Source: Cyrtodaria siliqua
Lineage: Eukaryota > Mollusca > Bivalvia > Adapedonta > Hiatellidae
NCBI GenBank assembly: GCA_037043455.1
Contig: JAWPHD010010994.1
Coordinates: forward strand, 23,805 to 87,804
Direction of reading: 5' to 3'
DNA length: 64,000 nt
Under the pieces are notes generated by a model, which saw only the letters and a list, made by a program, of their open reading frames with translations, had not been told where the DNA came from and searched no databases. Positions 1 through 11,443 of the stretch are shown here, in pieces. The position numbers and the translations under genes were made by a program. Within the stretch, counting starts at the first letter, position 1; the number at the start of each line of letters is the position of its first letter.

Positions 1-715
1 TTTTGTGTCATATCCTTGCATGTTTTCTATCATAAATAGTAAGGTCATGGTAACATTTATAATACAGGTGATATATAGATGGTATAGGGATACATAGCTG
101 GTACATGTAGAGAACTTTCATATGCGGACGTATATTGGGATGACAATCGAGACAAATTTCACATGTCTCGATATTAATAAAAACTGGCAAATTTAGACGC
201 TCCCATAAAGCTTCAGTTTAATATCCAGCTATGTGGCGTTCCATTGTATACCCTTCTGACACTCTGGGTCAATCATTAAACAATTGTATAATTATATGAT
301 ACGCATTGCGTTCTTTTAGTACTGTACCAAAATTCTATATGACTTTAACAAATATTTCCAAATGGAAGGATGCTCATTTATTGCATAGTCTTAATAGAGT
401 TTAAAGAATGTTAAGGCAAAGATCTTATTAGATTACTTCTAAATGAAAACGAATATGGGAGGCAACTTAATATCTTAACAAGTTGATCATGTTATTGGCT
501 CTTAACTTCCTTATATCTTGGGCATATGCAACATATTTATAAATGTAATTTCTCGGTTAATAACTATAATCTAAATATAAATCAGCGCCTTTGAACCAAG
601 TACAAAGGAGCTTGAACGTCGTTTCAGTCTCTTCCTTAGACAAGTACGGATTGGGAAACAAACGGTGTTACGCGCATGGAAAGGCAGCATTTTAAACAAT
701 CTGATGTCATATATA
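1..715. other. AT-rich sequence, nothing recognised
   Basis: No frame longer than about 60 codons and no repeat that I could match elsewhere in the window. Probably intergenic or intronic. Confidence 0.5.
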
Positions 716-721
716 AGTGTT

Positions 722-995
722 TAGTCTTGTCGTTCGCTTACTAGTATGTTCTCCTGTTGCTATTGCTTCTGCCAAGTCATTGAGTACTTGCATTGTAGCT
801 TTCTGTGCATTTGTATGCACATGATCATCTATGCGTGTTGCCACTGACCGTTCCAAGGCGGTATCCCTATTGCCGACCCGTTTGTGTTGATGATCTCACA
901 TGTCTTGCTTCTTATTAATATGTAATTGTTGTTTGTTTTAATGCATGTTTTTGGTTGTGAAAGATACATATCTTGTTCTACTTTTACACCTACTT
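722..995 (+). mobile_element. Penelope-like element 3' tail fragment
   Basis: Matches the untranslated tail of the window's Penelope-like family: the GCTTCTGCCAAGTCATTGAG block is followed by CACTGACCGTTCCAAGGCGG and then the end block resembling CTGTTCGACTTTTGTACCT. The central part that normally carries the TTTACACTGTCC and GGTTTAAACC blocks is missing, so this is an internally deleted tail without RT sequence. Confidence 0.7.
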
Positions 996-1283
996 TTGTT
1001 AAGACGTACAAAGCATTTTAGTATTTTAATTTACATAGAAGGTAATTTTTGGGCGACATTTAAAGACTGTATTTCTGAACTGTGCATTGATCCATTTCAC
1101 TGTCAGGGGCGCTTAAGATGTCAAGACAAACAATTAAGTGACATCTCGTTGTTGCGAAAACTAATTAAAGGCATTTTCGGTAGGTTTCCATGCGCAGCTT
1201 CTTTGGGCGACTTTTCTTCTAAAACTATTGGATGTATTTTCCTACAAATTTACAGGAATGTTGCTGTTGATGTCTAGTTGTAT

Positions 1284-1371
1284 TTCTTGTCTTTTTTTTT
1301 TAATTTATTTTTTTGAATTTTTTTTTTATTTTTTTATTTTATTTAATTTTTTTTTTATTATTGTCTTTATT
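1284..1371. repeat. T-rich low-complexity tract
   Basis: Runs of T interrupted by single A or G bases. It gives short hydrophobic frames (Phe, Leu, Ile) that are composition artefacts. Confidence 0.85.
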
Positions 1372-1493
1372 CAAATAAAGGCCTATTATAAGATACATAA
1401 AATAGGAAAAATATAGCATTTTGTAAAAATCCCAACAAAATTAAAAAATTTAAGCATAATGGTATGGTTACAAAAAACAATATTAAATCTCAG

Positions 1494-1802
1494 TATGCAT
1501 GGTGACCTATACATTTAATTGCATATATTGTCTAAATATATGTTCAAATAAGTGCCTAGGAAGTTTGAATAAATTCTGTTTTTAGGAACATAACAAAAAA
1601 GGAAAATATACGATTGCTATATAATTTCATACGAAACTTGACCTTTTAGCATAGGGGTAGGGTTTCAATATTTTTTTTCTAAACAAGCATGGTGACCTTT
1701 CATTTTTATTGAACATTTTGTTTTTATATATGTTAAACTATGTGCTTAGAAAGTTTTAACAAATTCTATTATTGGGAACATACAAAAAAAAGGAAATTGT
1801 AT
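1494..1802. repeat. Diverged direct repeat, two copies
   Basis: Two related stretches of about 115 bp at 1494-1612 and 1688-1802 share the ordered blocks GCATGGTGACCT, ATATGTT, GTGC(C)TAG(G)AAGTTT, AAATTCT, GGAACATA and AAAAAGGAAA. The offset is about 193 bp. The origin is not recognised. Confidence 0.65.
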
Positions 1803-3293
1803 CATTATGGGCTAATTTGTGCATTAATTGTGGTAATGGTCTCAACAGATTTTGTATAAAAGTATAGGTTTTACATAAAGATGAGCTTTAAATGTTATTG
1901 TAATTAAATGTTCTTTACTTTAATACAATTTTAGCGGAATTGTGACCAATGAATACATTATTAGACTTCAGAAATGTCGTATTTAGCTATTTCATGGACT
2001 TGTTCAACTTTTTGGACAGATTGACATGACACTGGCATTACAAATTATTTTTTAAAATTTTAACAATCACCGTGACGTACCATTATGTTTGCCTTTTCTG
2101 TCTATATATATAACAGACTTACTGTACACAAAGTTTAAAGAAAATCTGTTATGCAGAAAAAACTATAGAAAATGTCTTTAAGATATTCATTGAAATTGCA
2201 TGCGATAAGTAAGCAATTTTCTCAACGTTGTTCGCATTAACAGCGATGCTAGCTATGTATCTTAATATTATCAATTAACTAACTATCTCACTGTTCAAAA
2301 TAAATTATTCATTCAACTGCCGATTATTAAGTAAACCCCTTTCTTTTCATGTTGTCTTATAATCTTGATAGTATATTAACTCTTAACTCGCTACATATAT
2401 TTAATGGACTGGACTTTCTTTGAATTAAGCCATTCCATTTATTTGATAAAGGAGGGGAAATGACTGATCAGCAGCAACCTGCCAGTTAGCTTCACCTCTT
2501 TTTAAAACCTGCAAGATTTTATTTTATGACACTAATTGTGATTAAATACCAATAAATGTAGTAATATTTCGAAAAATGCTTTCATTTGCAATTTAAAACG
2601 TAATTCGTTATTGAGCAATAAATGCTCAAGATTTAAAGCATTAACATGTCTGTAAAATAGTACTAACAATATTACATAGTCGTTACGGTCAACTTAATTA
2701 CATACATAGAACTTTTCAAATACAAATAACAGTTATTGTTCTGCAACAGGGGACTTTGAACAGTGCAATGTGTTAAATGGATCATTTACATACATTATAT
2801 ATAAACTGGAAAAAAGATAGTGCAGCACTATTTATGCGCATATTGCTTAAAAAATTGAATGCTATATTTTATATTTAAAATGAAGTATTTGAAAACATTG
2901 CCATGACATATGATCCCTCTTACTAATAATTTGTGATCCAAAATGTCAGAGTTTTCTCCAGTTTAGTTAAAAACAGCACATTACATATAACAGTATAAGC
3001 ATATTCTCAAGACCATGTTAACGTGTTAGTTAATATTGTATTAAACGACTGTTCTGTGTATAAATTGTTAAAAATCGCGAAAATTATTAATATAATATAA
3101 TATCATTATAAGAAAAATAACCAATATTTCAAATGTTCAAATTACCTCCCTAAACATGGAAATAAGAATGAACTAAGCCGGTTAACGCAATTTGCTATTA
3201 TTTTTTTCCGTAAATACCGTTTAAAACGAATTGTCTACATATAGATGAAAATTATGTTAAATACATAGTTCATGACCGCTGCGACACATAGGT
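1803..3293. other. AT-rich stretch without recognisable features
   Basis: About 1.5 kb with no open frame of note and no match to the repeat families found elsewhere in the window. Confidence 0.5.
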
Positions 3294-3444
3294 AGTATAA
3301 TAATAATAAAACAACTATGTTGAACAATTTGAAAAGCGTTGTCATTATTTGAATCATAAACTATCTCTGTATAGTTCATTATCAATTAACTAAACACGTA
3401 TTGCCAGTGTTTTACTAGAACCTCTATTAGTAATACAACGCAAA

Positions 3445-3770
3445 CTCGGCCAATACGAACCGGAAATCGACCAATATGAAAAAAGGGCAATATGAATAAA
3501 CTCGCCAATACGAGATTTAAGCGACGTCATTCACTTTAAGTGACATCATTCACTCTCGCTTATCAACCTATGCATCAAATTAACGCTACTATAAATGAAC
3601 GCAAATCGTGTAAAAATAATGTTATTAAAATAAAATAAAATTCTACTGTAGTGGAAGTTAATTAATAAAACTGTCATTTATTAAGTGTTTTTATATTGTC
3701 CGAGTGATTGGTCCAAGAACTATCATATTGGCCCAATAACACGGCCAATATGAAATCACTTAATTAATAA
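3445..3770. repeat. CCAATAT/ATATTGG motif cluster and foldback remnant (unit 1)
   Basis: Positions 3445-3515 hold four spaced CCAATA(T/C) or GCAATAT words. Positions 3680-3768 form an imperfect inverted repeat (TTAAGTGTTTTTATATTG on the left, CCAATATGAAATCACTTAA on the right). The second part is a shortened relative of the 133-bp palindrome at 53868-54000. The same pair recurs in the duplicate unit at about 4940-5270. Confidence 0.65.
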
Positions 3771-3869
3771 CATCATAATACAGAGTTTAAACCAGGTTAT
3801 ATAATACAAATTAGGAAGCATTACTACTAGGCAATATATATAATAACGAAACAATGATCATGTATTTAT

Positions 3870-4275
3870 AAACATAAAACGCCAAAAATCTAGAAAGCCA
3901 AAAGGCAAGTACGCATTAGCAGAAGCCAGATCAACAAGAGAACACATAATTAAGGGCACGACAAGAAGTGATTGGAGACAAACAACAAACTTTATCGTCG
4001 TCTAAGAGTTCATACTCTGTCCGGTAATTGTACAATCAAAGAGTAAAGCATAGTGGCGAACTGTAAACATTCAGTGGCTTGCAAAATGATAGAGCCATAA
4101 CCTTTTTAATAAACTGTTAAAACAGCTTGATAAAGATTGTATAGGAGTGATCATGGCCAATTATATTACGAAATTTGTAATTCACGTTACCATTGAAGTC
4201 AGGTTGTGATATTCCTTGAGGCAGTTATCCAATTACTTGTATATTTTAAAATAAGATCAAAAGGTTATGATTAAC
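3870..4275 (-). mobile_element. Penelope-like fragment, RT C-terminus plus proximal tail (unit 1)
   Basis: Read on the minus strand it contains the end of the RT frame (block related to YGDVIYKxRKIxGHDHFHT, then the PFTVRHYAFLFNCT region) and the first part of the tail (CTTCTGCTAATGC block). Frameshifts and stops are present. It is duplicated in the second tandem unit. Confidence 0.7.
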
Positions 4276-5367
4276 ACGTCTAAATTCAATCCCAAAAGAT
4301 TCACATTACTCCAATCAATTCCATTTAAACTAGTGATGTTTGAGTTTTAAGACACCAGTTCTGATCAAAAGCTAAAACAATGAGACAATATTTACAAACA
4401 AACGTACGGAAACCGCTAATTCAACTCCAACCTGAGTAAGAAAGAAAACAGGTAATTTGTTAATCCTTTTTTATCCTTTTTGTTAGTCTCACACTGTTAA
4501 CTGGAAATCCCTCTAGGCAAAATAGGCAAGAAAGAATTATTAATTAACGTCATATAGGTGACAATTTCTTAGTAATAGGACAATATGGTCTGTTGTAACT
4601 GGCATTAACACTTCTCTGAATGGAAACATAGTTTGAAAAAGGCGTCATATATGTTACATACTAATTCAATTTGAAATGTAAAAGTGTAAATGATAACAAT
4701 CTTTAAATTGATGTTATTGCAACCCAGATGGTATTACAGAATATCGTGCGATGTATCTAATTACAGGATGAGAGCCATGATGTGTTAAGAGTATAATAAT
4801 AATAAAACAACTATGTTGAACAATTTGAAAAGCGTTGTCATTATTTGAATCATAAACTATCTCTGTATAGTTCATTATCAATTAACTAAACACGTATTGC
4901 CAGTGTTTTACTAGAACCTCTATTAGTAATACCAAACGCAAACTCGCGGCCAATACGAACCGGAAATCGACCAATATGAAAAAAGGGCAATATGAATAAA
5001 CTCGCCAATACGAGATTTAAGCGACGTCATTCACTTTAAGTGACATCATTCACTCTCGCTTATCAACCTATGCATCAAATTAACGCTACTATAAATGAAA
5101 CGCAAATCGTGTAAAAATAATAGTTATTAAAATAAAAATAAAATTCTACTGTAGTGGAAGTTAATTAATAAAAACTGTCATTTATTAAGTGTTTTTATAA
5201 TTGTCCGAGTGATTGGTCCAAGAACTATCATATTGGCCCAATAACACGGCCAATATGAAATCACTTAATTATAATAACATCATAATACAGAGTTTAAACC
5301 AGGTTATATAATACAAATTAGAAGCATTACTACTAGGCAATATATATAATAACGAAACAATGATCAT

Positions 5368-5775
5368 GTATTTATAAACATAAAAACGCCAAAAATCTAG
5401 AAAGCCAAAAGGCAAGTACGCATTAGCAGAAGCCAGATCAACAAGAGAATACATAATTAAGGGCACGACAAGAAGTGATTGGAGACAAACAACAAACTTT
5501 ATCGTCGTCTAAGAGTTCATACTCTGTCCGGTAATTGTACAATCAAAGAGTAAAGCATAGTGGCGAACTGTAAACATTCAGTGGCTTGCAAAATGATAGA
5601 GCCATAACCTTTTTAATAAACTGTTAAAACAGCTTGATAAAGATTGTATAGGAGTGATCATGGCCAATTATATTACGAAATTTGTAAATCACGTTACCAT
5701 TGAAGTCAGGTTGTGATATTCCTTGAGGCAGTTATCCAATTACTTGTATATTTTAAAATAAGATCAAAAGGTTAT
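5368..5775 (-). mobile_element. Penelope-like fragment, RT C-terminus plus proximal tail (unit 2)
   Basis: Duplicate of the 3870-4275 fragment carried by the second unit of the tandem duplication. The same boundaries and disruptions are seen, with a few one-base indels between the copies. Confidence 0.7.
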
Positions 5776-6484
5776 GATTAACACGTCTAAATTCAATCCC
5801 AAAAGATTCACATTACTCCAATCAATTCCATTTAAACTAGTGATGTTTGAGTTTTAAGACACCAGTTCTGATCAAAAGCTAAAACAATGAGACAATATTT
5901 ACAAACAAACGTACGGAAACCGCTAATTCAACTCCAACCTGAGTAAGAAAGAAAACAGGTAATTTGTTAATCCTTTTTTATCCTTTTTGTTAGTCTCACA
6001 CTGTTAACTGGAAATCCCTCTAGGCAAAATAGGCAAGAAAGAATTATTAATTAACGTCATATAGGTGACAATTTCTAAGTAATAGGACAATATGGTCTGT
6101 TGTAACTGGCATTAACACTTCTCTGAATGGAAACATAGTTTGAAAAAGGCGTCATATATGTTACATACTAATTCAATTTGAAATGTAAAATGCTTCGGAA
6201 AAAGTGTAAATGATAACAATCTCTAAATTGATGTTATTGCAACCCAGATGGTATTACAGAATATCGTGCGATGTATCTAATTACAGGATGAGCCATGATG
6301 TGTTAAGAGTATTCATAATACATGGTGTAATATCCGTGTTGGATGTTAGTTTCAGTTTTAATCACGTTACCCTGCCAACTGCGCTAACATTAACCTGATA
6401 TTACGTTGCCGCATGTTACACGTTACGTTACTAACTACTCATAAGGCAGATCCTTTTGAAGCAGCAAACACAACCAAGCAAACA

Positions 6485-6590
6485 ATGTAGCAGACTCGGT
6501 TTTATTGAGCCCATTTATGAAAGGTAATGTAAGAAGCAACACTACTCACGCCCCTAACACCGGCTTAAGCGGTATTCTACTTCAAAGCCA
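6485..6590 (+). repeat. Repeat family C fragment
   Basis: Resembles the first third of the longer copies at 38655-38995 and 42925-43260: GCAGACTCGGTTTTATTGAG is followed by a CTCACGCCC block. It is cut short where the next element (foldback at 6596) begins. Confidence 0.55.
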
Positions 6591-6595
6591 TCTAT

Positions 6596-6854
6596 ACTGA
6601 AGCGAAAAGGAAACGAAACTCGGAAATTTCCGCTATATATTGTACATACAATATGCTGTAACAGTTGTTAATCGCATTGTACATAGCTTCGTAATACCTT
6701 TCCGTCTACAACATCACACCTGTGTTCTTTCTTTAACTAACTGCAACTTTTTTTTACAAAACATCTTGGGATTTCTTTGGAATATAATGTGGAATTAGGT
6801 GTGCAGTATATTCAATATATAGCGGACTTTCCCGAGTTTCGTTTCTTTTTCAGT
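6596..6854. mobile_element. 259-bp foldback element (MITE-like)
   Basis: The left arm begins ACTGAAGCGAAAAGGAAACG and the right arm, read on the other strand, begins ACTGAAAAAGAAACGAAACT. The arms stay complementary for about 43 bp, through the CCGCTATATATTG block. The roughly 170 bp between the arms has no coding frame. The target duplication is not clear. Confidence 0.8.
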
Positions 6855-6892
6855 GATTTTTTCAAAGTTAATAAGGAATGAAGGCACATTAC

Positions 6893-6985
6893 GTCATAAA
6901 CACAATAAGGGCTTTCAATAGGGCTACAACATTGGAACGGTCAGTGGCACAAAAAGGCCGCTAGGGGTATAAACTCTGACTTTGA
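6893..6985 (-). mobile_element. Penelope-like tail fragment
   Basis: On the minus strand it reads GCCACTGACCGTTCCAATG and on into a GCCCTATTG block, the core of the Penelope-like tail. It sits head-to-head with the plus-strand RT copy that starts about 10 bp further on. Confidence 0.65.
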
Positions 6986-6994
6986 TATAGTAAA

Positions 6995-9025
6995 TAACAC
7001 TCCTAAGGAATGTAAATGTAACACATCAAAAGTGTGCAATGCTCCAGCAGGTCATGTCATCACTGGTAATTGATATTGTTGCTAAACGTACTCGGTATCT
7101 CTTTTCGAAAGGTCCTAAGTATAGATAACCTTCATCTATCAATTTTAATGCCTGTCGTGCTCAGATCGCCCTATCCATTGAAGATTTCAGTATAAAATGG
7201 TGTCGTAGAGAACATGCGGTACCAAACTCTCTTTCTACTTGAAAAAAATCAATTTTTTAAATTATAGATACACGTATTAACGTTATAATGCTAACTCTTC
7301 TTTACTTCCTCCGAGACCTAGGTTTTCCTTTCGTAATTTAAAATCGGGAATTCAAGAATGTCATGATAAATTTGTTTTTGTTCCTGCTGATAAAGCAGCT
7401 AATAATGTAATTATTGTTTGACGCCTACATTACGTCAATATGTTATCTCTGGAACTCGGTAGCACTAATTCGTATACTCCAGTTCATTCTACTGAGGATG
7501 ATGTTGTTTCCACACATATCAGTCGATGCACTTCGTTCAAGGCTTGGGTAGACGAAAAGCAGAACACTGCCAACTATGTACTTGATTACTAAATTATATA
7601 AAAATCCGTATATGGCCCGTTTTATTTCGAATTCTAGTGCCTGCACCACCACAAACATCTCCAAACTTTTAACTTCTTGTCTTACTGTCGCTAAAGATCC
7701 CGTTACACAATATTGTGATAAAACTGATGAATACTCTGGGATTAATTTATTTTGCTCTATAAACAATTCAGGAGACGTTCTTGATACAATTTGCAATAAA
7801 CGTCAAGATTAATCTTTTAGCGCTTATGACTTCTCTACACTATGTACAACTTTACCACATCACATTATCAAAGAAAAGCTTATTGCTCTACTTCAAAAAA
7901 CATTCGCTAGGGAAAATACTGCAATTTTGGCCTGTAATAATATTAAAGCGTTTGTTACTAACGGCAGTTTAGACAATTACACTATGTGGTCTTGCCGTGA
8001 AGATTGTGATGCACTCATCTTCCTATTACATAATATTTTCGTCAGGTATGAAACGATCGACAAATTATGGGTATCCCTATTGGTTCGAACTGTGCACCGC
8101 TTGTCGCAGATTTGTTTTATATTGTTATGAAAGAGATTTCATGTTGGATCTTTCACTAGATACCCAGGAAGACGTTATTGAGGCCTTTAATGACACCTCT
8201 TGATATCTCGATGACATATTAAACATTTTAAATCTAAATGGGGATAATTAATGATATCAAAATTAAAATCATCTCTGTTGACATATACTTTGCTAATTAT
8301 TTCACAATTTTCAATGGAGAGATGTAAATCAAGAAAAGAAGCGTTAGTATCAGAAATATTAGCTTTGTTAAGTTGAAGCTCTTTAGGGTATATATTATTA
8401 ACCATAGTAGAAAAGAAAGGGTTGTCTTTTCTTGATTTAAATCTCTCCATTGAAAATGGTGAAATAATTAGCAAAGTATATGACAACAGAAATGATTTTA
8501 ATTTTGATATTGTTAATTATCCCCATTTAGATGAGGATTTTTCCCGAGCAAATTCTTATGTTGTCTATGCGTCTCAACTTATCCCTTTTTCTAGAGCTTC
8601 TCTTGTTACTCTGGCTTCTGTACCTCCATTGTGGCTTTCTAGGCTATTGTTTTTTTGTATTATATTTACACGAGCATATATTTGTGTTATACTTATATTG
8701 CCTATTGATGCTGCCTTGTTGGTTAGAGATTAGATCATGGCGGAGATTTCTTTATTTACACTGTCCTGTTTTAATGAAATGACAGTAGGATAAGTGTGAG
8801 GTTTGGTGCACCCTAGAACCGGTTTAAACCCCCCGGTGGCCTACTTTGCCATTGACCGTTCCAAGGCGGTAGCCCTATTGTCAACCCTTTTGTTTGTGAT
8901 GTCGTTTGCATTTATTTTTACTTTTGCCGACTTGTTTGTCTGTTTGCGTGTTTGTTTCGGTGTTTTGTGGTTGACTGTCCTCCTTGAATGCTACTTTCGC
9001 TGTCCGATCTGTTTATATTTCTTTG
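6995..9025 (+). pseudogene. Penelope-like reverse transcriptase copy A, degraded
   Basis: This is the copy that reaches furthest toward the RT N-terminus. In order it carries an FSKGPKYR block (about 7105), a DKAANN block near 7390, KLYKNPYMARFISNSS (about 7590-7640), TTTNISKLLTSCLT, motif A YDFSTLCTTLPHH (about 7825-7865), ACNNIKAFVTNGSLDN, ALIFLLHNIFVRYE, and ASQLIPFSRA at about 8570. It then jumps by deletion into the untranslated tail (8600-9025: GGTTTAAACC, CACTGACCGTTCCAAGGCGG, TGTCCGATCTG). Stops and frameshifts occur throughout, and the NPFFSTMVNNIYPKEL region is inverted (see 8232-8531). Motifs KLHKNP, DFSTLYTTLPH and GIPMGTN are typical of Penelope-like RTs; the family call is from motif recognition. 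It is not functional. Confidence 0.75.
8232..8531. repeat. Long inverted repeat inside copy A
   Basis: The left arm 8232-8339 and right arm about 8425-8531 are reverse complements with few mismatches. Both encode the RT block FLDLxLSIENxEIISKVY to NYPHLD, the left arm on the minus strand and the right on the plus strand. The roughly 86-bp spacer encodes NPFFSTMVNNIYPKELQLNK on the minus strand. The whole 8232-8425 segment is therefore flipped relative to the rest of the copy. Confidence 0.9.
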
Positions 9026-9290
9026 TACTCGAGTTGATGACATTTATATTCGTAATCTTTGTATAAGTAAAAAGCTATTCCATCAGAGTTATTTACCATA
9101 AACTTCGTAAAACCTTTGCAAAATTTTATAATCGTAACTATGATCTTCTTTCCAAATATAAAAGTAATTTAAGAACTTTTCTCCGTTGGACTATCACAAC
9201 CTGACTTCTATGGCGATGTGATTTGCAAACTTTGTCAGATTCGTTGTCATGATCACTTTCGTACTATCTGCAGTATTTTGCCTCTAAGAC
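9026..9290 (+). mobile_element. Penelope-like RT C-terminal fragment
   Basis: Begins abruptly at a CTCGAGTTGATGAC block (RT region TRVDDxxIRNLCI) directly after the tail of copy A. It continues through LRKTFAKFYNRN, LLSKYKSNLRT and an HDHFRT block in shifting frames, and stops where the 155-bp satellite begins. It is a separate truncated insertion joined to copy A. Confidence 0.7.
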
Positions 9291-11008
9291 GATATAGATT
9301 TAATACAAAAACTTCGTCCGTACTATTTTTCCTGAACCCCTGGCCGGATTTCAGCCACACTTTGCAGGAATGATCAGTACCAGGCTTGGATGTGCATATC
9401 ATCACCGTGTTTTGGCTGAATTATTTTTGGCGGTGTTATGGTCCTTGATATTGATACAAACTATCTTTATCTAGACTAGTCTCTTCTGAACTCCTGCCCG
9501 AATTTCAGCGAATCTTGGAGAAAGTACCAAGCCTAGTTGCGCATATCATATAATACACAATTTTTTCTGGACTAGTTCTATTGAACCCCTGGCCGGATAT
9601 CAACGAAACTTTGCAGGGATGATCAGTATCAGGCCTAGTTTTGCATATCATCGCCGTGTTGCGGTTGAAATGTTTTTGGCAAAAGGTTTCTAGCTCGTAA
9701 TAATGTCAGAGCTTTCTTTACAAACGCCCATATTGATAAGTTTAATTTGTGGACTTGTTCAGGTATTTGTAGAGCGTTATCTTTCCTTCTCGATAACATC
9801 TTTATAATATACGGTAAAACTGTTTACTGCCAGGATGTTTTTGTACTGCTAGGAAAGAGAGTTTATGTTGAGTTTGTCACCTGCTAGCCAGAGTGAAGTT
9901 ATTGATAATACTTAAAACACTTTTGTAAATAGGAATATCACAAAACCCTTATTTTATGGAGATGTGGTCTATAAACTTCGAAAATTAAAGGGATCTGGCG
10001 GATTTTCTGACCAATTTACAAAATTAATCAGGAAGTTCGTCAGAAAAGGATACGACCCTTTAGTATTGCAACGCACTTCATGTATAGTGACTGACCACTC
10101 TAGAGTCAGATTCACGTGTCCCTTGTGCGATGACTGGACAACCTTTTGGGACTCTTTGAGTTCACCTACTGAAATCCCGACCAAGTTAGGTAGGTGCATG
10201 AGCTTTTGTCCCTCGGGTTTTCTGGTCGTACCCTAGATTGTTTTTTCTCTTGGATTGAAACTGCTGTGGTTGTTCAATACAATTCTGGATACATCCTGAG
10301 ATATCCTCGTTTTTTATAGTACAGTGCGGACCTGCAGTGCCACTGCGTTTGGACGCTGTGGTTTCTATAGGACACTATATCTCATTTTTGCAGGGATTAT
10401 CAGTACAAATTCTAGTTGTGCATATCATCGCCGTGTTCCGGTTGAATGTGTTTGACGGAGTTATAGCCCTTTAACGTTGTTGATACTAAAACTTTATCCA
10501 GTTTAGTCTCTTCTGAACTCCTGGCCGAATTTCAACGAATCTGGGTGGGGATGATGCGTATAAAGTATAATTGCGCATGTAATCGTCGTGTTCTCGTTGA
10601 ATGATTTTTGGCAGAGTTATGGTCCTTTAAAGGTTTGTATACACTTTTTTGAACAGACTAGTTTCTCCTGAATATCTGGCCTGATTGCAACAAAACTCAG
10701 GGATGATCAGTACTAAGCCTAGTTGCACATATCATCGTCATGCTTTTCTTGAACGAGTTTTGGCAGAGTTATCGCCCCTTATACATAAACTGTTTCCGGA
10801 CTTGCAGGAATGATCAGCATATCGTTGTCGTGTTCCGGTTAAATGATGTTGGCGGAGTTATGGCCCTTTAAATGTTTTAATACATAAACTTTGTTTGGAC
10901 TATTTTTCCTGAACACCTGTGCAGATTTCAACGAAAGTTTGCATGGATGCAACTTTGCAAGTCTAGTTGCGCATATCATTGATGTGTTCCGGTTAAATGA
11001 TTTATTTC
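9291..11008. repeat. Satellite of about 155-bp units, interrupted
   Basis: About eight diverged units, each with GAACCCCTGGCCGGATTTCA, a TTTGCAGGGATGATCAGTA block, a GCATATCATCGCCGTGTT block and a GGCGGAGTTATGGCCCTTTA block. Unit marks (the GAACYCC word) fall at about 9333, 9488, 9583, 10515, 10670 and 10911, with shortened units between. The array is split by a Penelope-like insertion at 9680-10382. Confidence 0.85.
9680..10382 (+). pseudogene. Divergent Penelope-like RT (subfamily 2) inside the satellite
   Basis: The first part (9685-9830) encodes a VRAFFTNAHIDK, ALSFLLDNIFI and YGKTVY series. An internal deletion then joins it to 9940-10110, which encodes FYGDVVYKLRKL, SDQFTKLIRKFVRKGYDPLV and LQRTSCIVTD. 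This is clearly more divergent than the other copies (SDQF replaces DHFHT). It ends with a different tail terminus, GTACAGTGCGGACCTGCAGT then GTGGTTTCTATAGGACACTA. Satellite sequence resumes immediately after, so the element inserted into an existing array. Confidence 0.75.
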
Positions 11009-11168
11009 GAGTTCTCTCTTATACTGAAATAGTGAACGGAACAGTTTAAAGTATTGTGTTTACAATTTGAACCACTAGGTCTTTCTCTGGAATATTAGAT
11101 TAGCATTTCTAAACAGTTCATCATGTAGCTCATACAAGGTGACCCATTGAGTCTTTCTCGTGTATCAT

Positions 11169-11443
11169 TACGTAGTCCACGTATTAAATTTCATACCCGA
11201 TCCAACCCCTTCTCCAAGAAGCAAAAACGGTGTTGGATTTGGGTATGAAATAAAACCTTAATTTCGGCTTAAAAAGTTTTCATATTGCAAAATTAAAACA
11301 TTGAATAGGTCATTTTAAATAGGTCATTACATTTTTTTAATAAAAAATGTTTTTAAACGTGTTTTATAGCTGAAATACCCATTATAAAATCCTGTTAATA
11401 TAAGCTTTCTCATCGCTTAATGGAATTAAGGCAGGATCACGTA
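11169..11443 (-). mobile_element. TACGTGGTCC-family MITE, copy 1
   Basis: 275 bp ending in TACGTAGTCC on the left and GGATCACGTA on the right, so the termini are inverted repeats with TA at both outer edges. The interior holds the family's ATACCCGATCCAACCCCTTC and TCCTGTTAATATAAGCTT blocks, in reverse orientation to the copies at 30103 and 59302. There is no coding capacity. Confidence 0.8.

Larger units (their letters stand above)
3294..6307. repeat. 1.5-kb tandem duplication (two units)
   Basis: Unit 1 (3294-4789) and unit 2 (4790-6307) are almost identical in order and content. Both start AGTATAATAATAATAAAAC and end CCATGATGTGTTAAG, and the 5-bp word AGTAT occurs at each edge. Most differences are one-base insertions or deletions, often in A or T runs, plus one 13-base block (TGCTTCGGAAAAA region, near 6190) present only in unit 2. 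Each unit holds a CCAATAT-motif cluster, a foldback remnant and a minus-strand Penelope-like fragment. It is either a very recent segmental duplication or an assembly artefact such as unmerged haplotypes. Confidence 0.92.

Noticed and set aside
945..1277. 110-codon plus frame
   Set aside because: Starts inside a Penelope-like tail remnant and shows no motif or coding composition.
7725..7750. Hammerhead ribozyme core, expected in many Penelope-like elements
   Set aside because: CTGATGA words occur here and near 39320, but no matching CGAAA and stem arrangement follows. None was found by eye in the tails; a covariance-model search would settle it.
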